In this document: in pieces, positions 22,643 through 28,229 of the stretch
Numbering within the stretch: position 1 is the stretch's first letter
Layout of the letters: the number at the start of each line of letters is the position of its first letter
The notes under the pieces: model-generated
Told to the model about the DNA's origin: nothing
Seen by the model: only the letters and a program-made list of their open reading frames with translations
The model's database searches: none
Program-made: the position numbers and the translations under genes
Origin: a virus
Reading direction: 5' to 3' (one strand)
DNA: 28,229 nt
IMG/VR virus record: IMGVR_UViG_3300010392_000616
Location: 1-28,229 of that record

Positions 22643-23874
22643 TACGCAACAGCCTTTTTGTAGTCTATAACAGTTTTTGAGATTAACCAGTCATGGCAAA
22701 CTCTATAACCTAATGCGTCTAACGGATGATCTAAGTCTAATGTTTTATCAGGCACGCCATTTCTGTCGTATGCTTGCTGTTCTATACATTCAAGAGTTTC
22801 TGGCGCCGTGTCTTTATTGATTGTTAAAAACCCTTTTTCGAATAAAACGTTAACCGATTGGACACGCTCTTTTACAAGTGGATTACTTTTGAGCGCTTTA
22901 ACTTTAAAGCCTGCTAGTTTCAACAATTTTAAATCAGTTTTGGTCACGCCGGTTGTGTTTCTGTGGCTTGAGCTGGCATCTGGGTAGATCGTTAATCTAT
23001 GCCCATCAAGGCGGTCATTAATTGCGTTTATTAATGATGGTGTGTCGGCATATCCGATCATCTCACCAATTATTTCAAGTTTTTTTCCGTCAAAAGGCGC
23101 GAATATAACCGCGCTCATTTTTCCAACGTTTAAATCAAGACCAATATCAAGAGGTTCGCCTGGTTTAATCGTCCTATTATTAAAATTTACATCACGATCA
23201 AAAAATGGGTAAACAGCACCAGACACCATGTTGACGAAATCACCTAAAATGTAAGCTGAAACCAATTGTTTTGGATATTGAGCTAGTCTTGATTCAACAA
23301 ATCCAGGCGGTAAGTGTGGGTTAGAATAAGTGCTCATTTGAATTATTCGTGAATCTTCAAGTGGCGCTTTTTTAAACAGTTCGTAAGTTCCTTTAAATCC
23401 TTCAGGCGTGGTGGTTACCATTTTTGAATTCTTGCTTCCATCAGGAAAAATAGTACGGCAACGTGCCGAAACCTTTTCCATGACAGTGATTGCTTTTGCT
23501 TTTGGCAATGTATCAAACTCATCCATTACTGCAGAACCGACTTCATACCCAATGATTGAATCTGGGTTATCCATACTGCGACATATAAATTTTCCATACC
23601 CTTGGATATAAATATTGTGTTCTGACTTATTGATTTTGAAGCGTATTCTTAGGTCAGCAAGAATCTCTGAAATTCTTGGGTAAAAAATATCTCTAATGAG
23701 CGGGTATGATGATGCGTAGTACGCTAAATCGACTGTGGGATACTTGAGCTTAAGCGACATTAATTTGGCGCAAGCGGCATTTGTTTTGCCACTGCCAACG
23801 CCAGCCACTAACGCCAGGTATTCGTTATTAGCAACAAAAAAATCAGATTGTGGTTCGGTGAGGTCTATCTGCAT
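22642..23874 (-). CDS. terL: Large terminase subunit
   Basis: The 410-residue protein is a DNA-packaging motor. The ATPase half has Walker A AGVGSGKT (24-31), Walker B SAVMDEFD with Asp118-Glu119, and the coupling TTTPEGF (154-160). The RNase H-like nuclease half has Asp247 in DIGLDLNVG, Asp299 in IYPDASSS and Asp386 in DHPLDALGY. An in-frame stop lies three bases above the ATG, so the start is fixed. AGGA lies ten bases upstream but inside a hairpin. No small terminase gene is adjacent on the upstream side; it must be elsewhere or highly diverged. Confidence 0.95.
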   Translation of the reverse strand: MQIDLTEPQSDFFVANNEYLALVAGVGSGKTNAACAKLMSLKLKYPTVDLAYYASSYPLIRDIFYPRISEILADLRIRFKINKSEHNIYIQGYGKFICRSMDNPDSIIGYEVGSAVMDEFDTLPKAKAITVMEKVSARCRTIFPDGSKNSKMVTTTPEGFKGTYELFKKAPLEDSRIIQMSTYSNPHLPPGFVESRLAQYPKQLVSAYILGDFVNMVSGAVYPFFDRDVNFNNRTIKPGEPLDIGLDLNVGKMSAVIFAPFDGKKLEIIGEMIGYADTPSLINAINDRLDGHRLTIYPDASSSHRNTTGVTKTDLKLLKLAGFKVKALKSNPLVKERVQSVNVLFEKGFLTINKDTAPETLECIEQQAYDRNGVPDKTLDLDHPLDALGYRVCHDWLISKTVIDYKKAVA

Positions 23875-23877
23875 TTA

Positions 23878-23906
23878 GCCGCTTGTCCTGAATAGGTTTA
23901 AGCGGC
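23878..23906 (-). promoter_or_regulatory. Hairpin over the terL ribosome binding site
   Basis: GCCGCTT (23878-23884) pairs with AAGCGGC (23900-23906), with an inner CCT-GAAT-AGG pairing. On the mRNA the stem ends three bases before the terL ATG and contains the AGGA, so it could control terminase translation. Upstream to about 23,960 the leader is more GC-rich than its surroundings and has another short TCGC/GCGA stem. A role as a packaging or translation signal is inferred. Confidence 0.45.
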
Positions 23907-24232
23907 GTGGGAAACGGCCTGAAATCGCGTGTTAGCGACTTGCTTTTCAATAAGGTAGCACAGGAATGTATATAAATCAAACGCCTATAGCATTAATTCG
24001 TATAAGCTATTGATTTTAATATTTATCTTAAGGGAAGGTTCCCAAATGAGACAACAATGAGATAATAAATGTGGAGTTTGATATCTCATTCGGGATTCGT
24101 ACAGATAACCATCTTCTCGCGTATTACGGTATAAATAAAGATACATGAATGTTGATGTGTATGCAATTATTTTTATGCTTAGTTAAATAAAATGAATTAC
24201 TTATCACTGTTTCGTATAAGTAAATCATATAA
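23907..24232. other. Noncoding leader between early minus genes and terL
   Basis: About 330 bases with no convincing gene on either strand; the small terminase one would expect here is not present. It contains the inverted repeat listed separately and a ten-base direct repeat TTCGTATAAG at 23997-24006 and 24211-24220, near both ends. It probably holds the late promoter(s) for the structural operon, but I could not point to a convincing -35/-10 pair. Confidence 0.5.
24044..24090. promoter_or_regulatory. Operator-like AATGAGATA inverted repeat
   Basis: AATGAGATA (24056-24064) and TATCTCATT (24082-24090) are perfect nine-base inverted copies with a 17-base spacer. A third AATGAGA (24045-24051) stands in direct orientation just to the left. 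There is no U tract on either side, so a protein-binding site is more likely than a terminator. Confidence 0.4.
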
Positions 24233-24712
24233 TTAGTTTTTCCAATCCCCTTTGTAAATCTCAGGCAAATACCCTCTTAAAGTTAACCGGCGAAGTGCTG
24301 AAACAAGCATTTGATTTTCGCAATGTTTATCTCCGGCAAATGGTTTTTTGCTATACCAAGATGTGTTGCCGTCAATACCGGCAATTTTTTGAATGGTCTT
24401 TGGTGTTGCCCACAATAACCCCCATCCTTCCGGCAAGTCTTCAGGAAGTATTATTTTCGGTGGGCAAAGGTAAAACCTCCAATCCCCCATACCAAGATTA
24501 GGATCGGCCCTGAATGTCTTGGTTTTATCTTTTAAAAAATCGGCACGAGAGGACTTGCATTCAATAAGAATTGAAACATTATCGCGCCAGCCTATAACGT
24601 CTGGTTGTTCATTGTTGGACGTGTAGATCCGGCATTCATCCCGAATCGTGATTTTACAATGTTGCTTTTTTAACCAAGTTTCACCGCGTTTTATTAGTTC
24701 ATTGTGATTCAT
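24233..24712 (-). CDS. PD-(D/E)XK nuclease-like protein
   Basis: The 159-residue protein contains QPDVIGW followed by ILIECKSSRADFLKDK: Pro37-Asp38 and Glu51-Cys-Lys53 form a PD-(D/E)XK active site. The phrase WRFYLCPPKIILPEDLPEGWGLLW follows, as in a phage family of small nuclease-like proteins with 'yylcP.glI...elP.gwGL'. The C-terminal part contains a helix ending LRGYLPEIYKG. It is the last gene of the early minus run and may act on DNA in replication, recombination or host takeover. Activity is predicted by motif. Confidence 0.65.
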   Translation of the reverse strand: MNHNELIKRGETWLKKQHCKITIRDECRIYTSNNEQPDVIGWRDNVSILIECKSSRADFLKDKTKTFRADPNLGMGDWRFYLCPPKIILPEDLPEGWGLLWATPKTIQKIAGIDGNTSWYSKKPFAGDKHCENQMLVSALRRLTLRGYLPEIYKGDWKN

Positions 24713-24722
24713 AGTATCTCAA

Positions 24723-24995
24723 TTATTCTTTAAAAAAATCAATATTCATTGGCCCAGGTTCTTGGTCGGTAATTTGGTTAACAATAGTTACAGCGCTTTT
24801 AATTTCATGGAAAGATTCTTTTACCGTAATTTCTGTGCCTGGAATATTTTCTAAGTTGATTATGGCTCTTTCTGTTTTTTTTCCACCCTCTGAGCCGGAA
24901 AGTTGAAAAACCTGCACAGCGCTTACATTAACCATTATAAGACTATCATCGTATAATCGCGTCAGTATAATTTTGTTTCCTAAGATTTCAATCAT
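24723..24995 (-). CDS. Small protein of unknown function
   Basis: I start at ATG 24995, giving 90 residues (MIEILGNKIILTRLYDD); AAGGAG lies eight bases upstream, while a GTG at 25004 would overlap that site. It is a beta-rich N-terminal part followed by SGSEGGKKTERAIINLENI and a helix. The end is acidic. I do not recognise a family. It lies between the 304-residue protein and the nuclease-like gene, with short gaps, so all three form one transcript. Confidence 0.6.
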   Translation of the reverse strand: MIEILGNKIILTRLYDDSLIMVNVSAVQVFQLSGSEGGKKTERAIINLENIPGTEITVKESFHEIKSAVTIVNQITDQEPGPMNIDFFKE

Positions 24996-25010
24996 ATCGA
25001 ACACTCCTTA

Positions 25011-25925
25011 TTATTCAGCCTGATTAGTTACTTTCGCAGTTTCCATATTAACCGGTACCCACCGAGATCCGCGCTTCCACTTTGCCCATTCACCATGGTA
25101 GTACCTCTCATCACGTAAATTTCGATAGTGAGGGCGTAATAACCCGGTTGGTTTAAAATGCCGTATGGTGTGTAACATTGCTTTTGGTTCGCTTTTAGTG
25201 ATCCCTTGCATTTTAATATCGTGTATTGATTTCACTGCGTTTTCGTGAGCGCTGATATACACCAAAAAAGCCACCACAAAACGCAAAATTTCGAATTGTG
25301 TTTTTTTCTCAGTTTCGGTTAACTCGGAACAAAACAGTGATTTAGATGTACCCAATAATTCCGTATATTCTTCAATAGTTTTTGAAGCCAAAATATGCGT
25401 TAAGCCGTCAACATCGCAATTTAAAATAATATGCCCGCCGCCAGTTGGGTCTTTATAACAAATAGAGATTTGTTGATCTGTATCAGAGATACGCTTAAAC
25501 GTTAACCTCGTCCCATGATCATCATTAAAATTCTTTGCTAAGGTTTGGCAAAATTTGTGGGTTAGATAGCCAACAAAGAGGCCTTGTATGCATTGTCCGT
25601 TAAATCGGGTGGCTTTAGGTATGGTGATAGAAAATAAGTCTCTGTATGGGTTTAAGGCGCTTACCTGCCCTTCAAAATTCGAATCCAGTAATTGGGTGAT
25701 TAGATTTACTGATTCAGGAATAAGGCAAACGGGATTTTTAAGCCAGGTGTTTTCCATAATAACAATAGGCGTTGATAAATCATCGAGCGCAATATTCTTA
25801 ACCAAAAATTGAAACCATAACGATTGCCATGGCGTGTTGGTTAGAGTGACGCCCATTCGCTTCGCGGTCTTTTTAATTCGTGCTCGTATATTGTAACTAA
25901 TAGGTTGATATAAATAGAATTTCAT
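25011..25925 (-). CDS. 304-residue early protein, possibly AcrVA2-like
   Basis: I start at ATG 25925 because GGAG lies nine bases upstream; the ATG at 25940 has no site. The product starts MKFYLYQPISYNIRARIKK. Its body is mixed alpha/beta with a GQCIQGLFVGYLT strand. The helix ILRFVVAFLVYISAHENA and the C-terminal RPHYRNLRDERYYHGEW followed by WKRGSRWVPV resemble the end of AcrVA2-like proteins and of a wider mobile-element family ('LlY.ss...' then 'rpH.R..H....G'). That resemblance is remote and from memory. It is the first gene left of the divergent control region, fitting an early product. Confidence 0.45.
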   Translation of the reverse strand: MKFYLYQPISYNIRARIKKTAKRMGVTLTNTPWQSLWFQFLVKNIALDDLSTPIVIMENTWLKNPVCLIPESVNLITQLLDSNFEGQVSALNPYRDLFSITIPKATRFNGQCIQGLFVGYLTHKFCQTLAKNFNDDHGTRLTFKRISDTDQQISICYKDPTGGGHIILNCDVDGLTHILASKTIEEYTELLGTSKSLFCSELTETEKKTQFEILRFVVAFLVYISAHENAVKSIHDIKMQGITKSEPKAMLHTIRHFKPTGLLRPHYRNLRDERYYHGEWAKWKRGSRWVPVNMETAKVTNQAE

Positions 25926-25942
25926 TCTTGTATGCTCCATAG

Positions 25943-25971
25943 TTTACATTTTTTATTGTAAAGCCTATACA
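25943..25971 (+). promoter_or_regulatory. Rightward early promoter
   Basis: TTTACA (25943-25948) and TATACA (25966-25971) are separated by 17 bases, a good sigma70-like spacing, and would start transcription near 25978, upstream of AAAGGAG and the ATG at 26020. The boxes lie inside the first two operator-like dyads, so repressor binding would block them. Confidence 0.5.
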
Positions 25972-25976
25972 TTATA
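25971..25976 (-). promoter_or_regulatory. Leftward early promoter -10 box
   Basis: The minus strand has a perfect TATAAT, about 45 bases above the ATG at 25925. The -35 position (around 25994-25999) is poor, so activation or a weak promoter is likely. The box lies between the two half-sites of the middle dyad. Confidence 0.35.
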
Positions 25977-26019
25977 TGCTATTGTATAGGTATATACATT
26001 AAATGTAAAGGAGAACCAA

Positions 26020-26322
26020 ATGATTGTGCTACTGCCAATTATCGGTGATGAAATCATTATCACTCAAAAAGAAAAACCAACTAACGAACAATTAATAAAA
26101 TGGATATCATGCGGTGATACAGAGATAGTAAATGTTTTGTATAAAGGGAAAAGGCAACAATTAATTGTTGATGAAGTTGGCGCCATTAATAAAAAACCAA
26201 TTAATATTTTAGCAACGCCTATTTATCATAACGCTGCCACTTTAAGTGGGCAAGATATGTCTAACGCTCCATGTATTCACGGTGTTGCAGTGTTGTTAAC
26301 CGATGAACATAACTTAGATTAA
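26020..26322 (+). CDS. DUF3846-like early protein
   Basis: The 100-residue protein has AAAGGAG six bases before the ATG. It reads LLPIIGDEIIITQ, then QLIKWISCGDTEIVNVLYKG, LIVDEVGAINKKPINILAT and CIHGVAVLL. This agrees with DUF3846: a 'lq..vgG.iE.v' block, a 'DEeG...pxN..At' block and a final 'G.avv' strand. DUF3846 proteins are common early proteins in phages and plasmids and have no known role. It is the first gene of the rightward operon. Confidence 0.6.
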   Translation: MIVLLPIIGDEIIITQKEKPTNEQLIKWISCGDTEIVNVLYKGKRQQLIVDEVGAINKKPINILATPIYHNAATLSGQDMSNAPCIHGVAVLLTDEHNLD

Positions 26323-26334
26323 TAAAGGAAAGGT

Positions 26335-27150
26335 ATGAAGACAAAATATTTAAGCGATGGCCGAAAAGTTGCGGTTATTGGCGAGTTAAACCAAAAAGAA
26401 AAAATTGTTCAGGAAATTTTTGTCACTGAAGATGGTGATGAACTTCCGGGTGGTGAAAGATTTGTATCAAAATCACTGCATGACGATCCAGTTAAATCGT
26501 ACAAAGCAAAAGAAGAAGAAAAGCGCGAAAAAAGAATTAGTTTGTTAGCAAGTAAAGAAAAAGAATATAACAATACTATTGATGACATAAAAGCAAAATT
26601 GAATGCTTATAAAGAGATTTTAAAGAACGTTGAAAAGTTTATTGATGTCGTTCCAGAAAGTGAGCTTGATACGTTTACTGGATTTTTGACAGGCTCTATT
26701 AAATACATTGTTGTTCATGGTTATAGAATAACAGCGCCTCAAGAATTTATTGATAACATCATAAGTTGGGATACTTGGAGAAAGCGACGTTATGATGGTA
26801 TTAAATTAATATCTGTGTTTGGAAAGTCTAAAGGTGATATGGAATATCGTATACATCAATATAGCGATAATTCCGGCGGTCATGAAGCAGTAAGTCTTTT
26901 TAACACTTACGATGAAGCAGTTGATTTCGTTCGGTCATTGGCTGTTGTAAAAAATATAGATGGAAAGTTATCCGAAACAGAATATAACATGTGTTTAAAT
27001 ATCGGGATTAACTTTAGTGAGTCTGACGAAAAACGATATAAAAAAGTACGCAAAAAAGAACTTAATTTACAAATTGAAAAATTAAAAAACGAAGTTGATG
27101 AAAAAAATTCCAGATTAAGCACGCTAATAGATTCAATGAAAGAGGTATAG
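26335..27150 (+). CDS. Coiled-coil early protein of unknown function
   Basis: The 271-residue protein starts with a small beta domain (KTKYLSDGRKVAVIGEL, then FVTEDGDELPGGERF). It then has a long charged helix (about 54-105, with KAKEEEKREKRISLLASKE). Next is a globular middle with a GDMEYRIHQYSDNSGGHEAVS segment and a FNTYDEAVDFVRSLA phrase, and it ends with a second coiled-coil (KKELNLQIEKLKNEVDE). AAAGGAAAGGT stands before the ATG. I do not recognise the family. The ends may allow dimerisation. Confidence 0.6.
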   Translation: MKTKYLSDGRKVAVIGELNQKEKIVQEIFVTEDGDELPGGERFVSKSLHDDPVKSYKAKEEEKREKRISLLASKEKEYNNTIDDIKAKLNAYKEILKNVEKFIDVVPESELDTFTGFLTGSIKYIVVHGYRITAPQEFIDNIISWDTWRKRRYDGIKLISVFGKSKGDMEYRIHQYSDNSGGHEAVSLFNTYDEAVDFVRSLAVVKNIDGKLSETEYNMCLNIGINFSESDEKRYKKVRKKELNLQIEKLKNEVDEKNSRLSTLIDSMKEV

Positions 27151-27152
27151 AA

Positions 27153-27365
27153 ATGACTTATAAAGCACAATTAATAGATTGGAAAAAACGTCGCAGGGAT
27201 ATTGTTAGGTTGTATAAGAAAGGAAAGAGTTATACCGAGATTGGTAATATATACAACATTACTCGCGCACGCGCACGCGCTCTTATAATAAAAGAGTTGG
27301 GCGAAGACAATATGCAAAAACGTGCGCCTGGCGTAAAACCGAAAAATAATGGGGTTGTAAAATGA
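27153..27365 (+). CDS. Small helix-turn-helix DNA-binding protein
   Basis: The 70-residue protein is basic and has a clear helix-turn-helix: RRRDIVRLYKKGKSYTEIGN, then YNITRARARALI, with the recognition helix at about 37-46. The layout is like sigma-region-4 or resolvase HTH modules. It may be a repressor or activator of the early region, with the three-dyad control region as a candidate target, but that link is inferred. GAGG precedes the ATG, and its stop overlaps the next ATG as ATGA. Confidence 0.65.
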   Translation: MTYKAQLIDWKKRRRDIVRLYKKGKSYTEIGNIYNITRARARALIIKELGEDNMQKRAPGVKPKNNGVVK

Positions 27366-27742
27366 CGGCAACGATTAAAGTAACGGAAAAACAAATAACC
27401 GACTTATATCGAGCCGTTAATGAAATGCTAGCAGTGTTAGGCGCAAACGGTGATATAACCACAAGACATAATGAAACACAAAACGTTATGGAAGCGCTAG
27501 CCATTATAGATGGTGGTGAGTATAACGAAAAAGCAAACTTACAGGTGGGTTATATGGAAAACTATAATGAGTTTTGTAAAAACAAAAAATGCCCGGAATA
27601 TATTGAATGGTCTATAGGGTATGGCTCTTTTTTCTCTTGTAAAAAAATCGGTGAATCGGAAAACATAGAATGCTATCCAAGTGATTGTCTTTTTATTACT
27701 GAGATAAGATCAATAACATTAACTGGTGAATATAAAGATTAA
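27362..27742 (+). CDS. Small Cys-rich early protein, unknown function
   Basis: The 126-residue protein has a helical N-terminal part (KQITDLYRAVNEMLAVLGA), then a Cys-rich end: C-5x-C-P-EYIEW, a single SCKKIG and ECYPSDC. The spacing suggests a metal-binding module of four to six Cys. The ATGA overlap with the HTH gene means coupled translation. I cannot name the family. Confidence 0.55.
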   Translation: MTATIKVTEKQITDLYRAVNEMLAVLGANGDITTRHNETQNVMEALAIIDGGEYNEKANLQVGYMENYNEFCKNKKCPEYIEWSIGYGSFFSCKKIGESENIECYPSDCLFITEIRSITLTGEYKD

Positions 27743-27755
27743 CGGTTCATTAAAT

Positions 27756-28001
27756 ATGAATATTTTATGTTGGTGGTTTGGTTGTACGCCAGGAAAATTA
27801 AAGTATATAAGTAATAACGATTATATTAGGTATTGCAAAAAATGTGGTAATGAAAGTGATTATCATGACTTAATTGGCGAATCAAAACATCGGATATTTA
27901 TGAAGTTTGTTATTTTTTGGGGTTATAGAAAGTGGTTTCCTGAAAAATGCGAATATTGTGGTAAGCGATACGGTGATCATAAAAAATGCTTACCTTTTTA
28001 A
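27756..28001 (+). CDS. Small zinc-ribbon-like protein
   Basis: I use ATG 27756, giving 81 residues (MNILCWWFGCTPGKL); a GTG at 27726 would overlap the preceding gene and lacks a ribosome binding site. It has CKKCGNE and, later, CEYCGKRYGDHKKC, so two Cys pairs of the CxxC kind. The start 'MN.LC..FGC' resembles DUF1660-type prophage proteins. A FMKFVIFWGY stretch is hydrophobic but too short for a sure membrane segment. Function unknown. Confidence 0.5.
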   Translation: MNILCWWFGCTPGKLKYISNNDYIRYCKKCGNESDYHDLIGESKHRIFMKFVIFWGYRKWFPEKCEYCGKRYGDHKKCLPF

Positions 28002-28016
28002 AAAGGATAGTCAGCA

Positions 28017-28130
28017 GTGAGTGAAAATAAGTTTATAGAGTGTCCTGGTTGTAAAAAACAAATAGCAGGTCTATTGATAAAAAATTTAGATACATGCATG
28101 GTACGCTACGCAGTTGGATTCATTTTCTAG
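28017..28130 (+). CDS. 37-residue ECPGC frame near the right edge, possibly frame-broken
   Basis: A GTG with AAAAGGA upstream opens VSENKFIECPGCKKQI, with a CPxC pair as in zinc-finger phage proteins. The frame ends at TAG 28128. A second, longer frame starts just downstream and is open to the window edge, so the two may be parts of one gene broken by a shift in the A-rich stretch at about 28,050-28,085. Confidence 0.35.
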   Translation: MSENKFIECPGCKKQIAGLLIKNLDTCMVRYAVGFIF

Positions 28131-28229
28131 AACAGCGTTGCGACGATCACGCACAAAAAGAAATAAGAGTTATTGCAAACGAAATAAAAGCGCAGTTATC
28201 TAACGTTTGTCCTTGGACTATGGCAGCGT
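28094..28229 (+). CDS. Unidentified gene, 3' end beyond window
   Basis: From ATG 28094 the frame is open to the edge (MHGTLRSWIHFLEQRCDDHA, then QKEIRVIANEIKAQLS and VCPWTMAA). It is offset from the CPxC frame at 28017 and has no ribosome binding site at this ATG. It reads as an amphipathic helix with a Cys. It is either a separate small gene or the second half of the one above. Confidence 0.4.
   Translation, partial: MHGTLRSWIHFLEQRCDDHAQKEIRVIANEIKAQLSNVCPWTMAA

Larger units (their letters stand above)
25943..26009. promoter_or_regulatory. Divergent control region with three operator-like dyads
   Basis: Six copies of a half-site close to T[A/T]TACA[T/A]T form three inverted pairs: 25943-25950 with 25955-25962, 25966-25973 with 25981-25988, and 25993-26000 with 26002-26009. 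Dyad centres are about 24 bp apart. A CCTATACA/TGTATAGG inverted repeat (25964-25971, 25983-25990) covers the middle pair. The region separates the left and right early operons, like a phage immunity switch. The inner spacers differ (4, 7 and 1 bases), so a single fixed dimer geometry is not proved. Confidence 0.6.

Noticed and set aside
23875-24232. tRNA or small terminase gene in the noncoding leader
   Set aside because: No GGTTCGANTCC-like T arm or clover-leaf stems were found, and all frames are broken by frequent stops.

Overview
The window is part of a tailed bacteriophage genome, or a prophage of the same type, with a contractile (myovirus) tail. It is AT-rich with tightly packed genes. 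The host is probably a Gram-negative, gammaproteobacterial-like bacterium: the phage carries a signal-peptide outer-membrane beta-barrel ending in a C-terminal Phe and a CutA protein, and strong AAGGAG-type ribosome binding sites are common. No integrase, lysis gene, polymerase, tRNA or CRISPR array was seen, so lifestyle cannot be decided from this piece.

Layout. From about 23,874 down to 1 the minus strand carries a nearly unbroken packaging-head-neck-tail operon, read right to left. It starts with the large terminase, then a CutA-like protein, a Tad2-like (DUF2829) protein and an outer-membrane barrel. Next come an FkbM-type methyltransferase, a 1203-residue Ser/Asp-rich repeat protein and small accessory proteins. 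The head module follows: DUF1073 portal, MuF-like protein, DUF2213 protease with a probable internal scaffold start, cement protein and DUF2184 major capsid protein, closed by a rho-independent terminator. Neck genes come next, including a duplicated terminator-like pair, one copy with a propeller-like extension. The tail module has DUF3383 sheath, DUF3277 tube, an Acb2-like protein, tail chaperone with a probable -1 frameshift, Dit-like protein, plug, a short tape measure, hub, spike, and a gp25-like wedge protein cut by the left edge.

A 358-base noncoding leader (23,875-24,232) lies upstream of the terminase. Upstream of it are three minus-strand genes (24,233-25,925): a PD-(D/E)XK-like protein, a small unknown, and a 304-residue protein with a faint resemblance to the AcrVA2-like family. 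A divergent control region (25,926-26,019) holds three inverted-repeat dyads built from one 8-bp half-site, centred about 24 bp apart. From there a plus-strand run of small early-type genes (DUF3846-like, coiled-coil, HTH, Cys-rich) continues to the right edge.

How it fits together. The structural genes look like a complete minimal contractile virion set. The most notable content is counter-defence. Acb2 is a known cyclic-oligonucleotide sponge against CBASS, and Tad2 is a known sponge against Thoeris and some CBASS signals. Both sit inside the late operon rather than in an early accessory island. Tad2 is coupled to terL through a CutA protein, whose trimeric PII-like fold belongs to a superfamily that includes small-ligand sensors such as the c-di-AMP receptor PstA/DarA. 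That makes the terL-cutA-tad2 cassette the best candidate here for something undescribed. A role for CutA as a ligand sponge is inference only.
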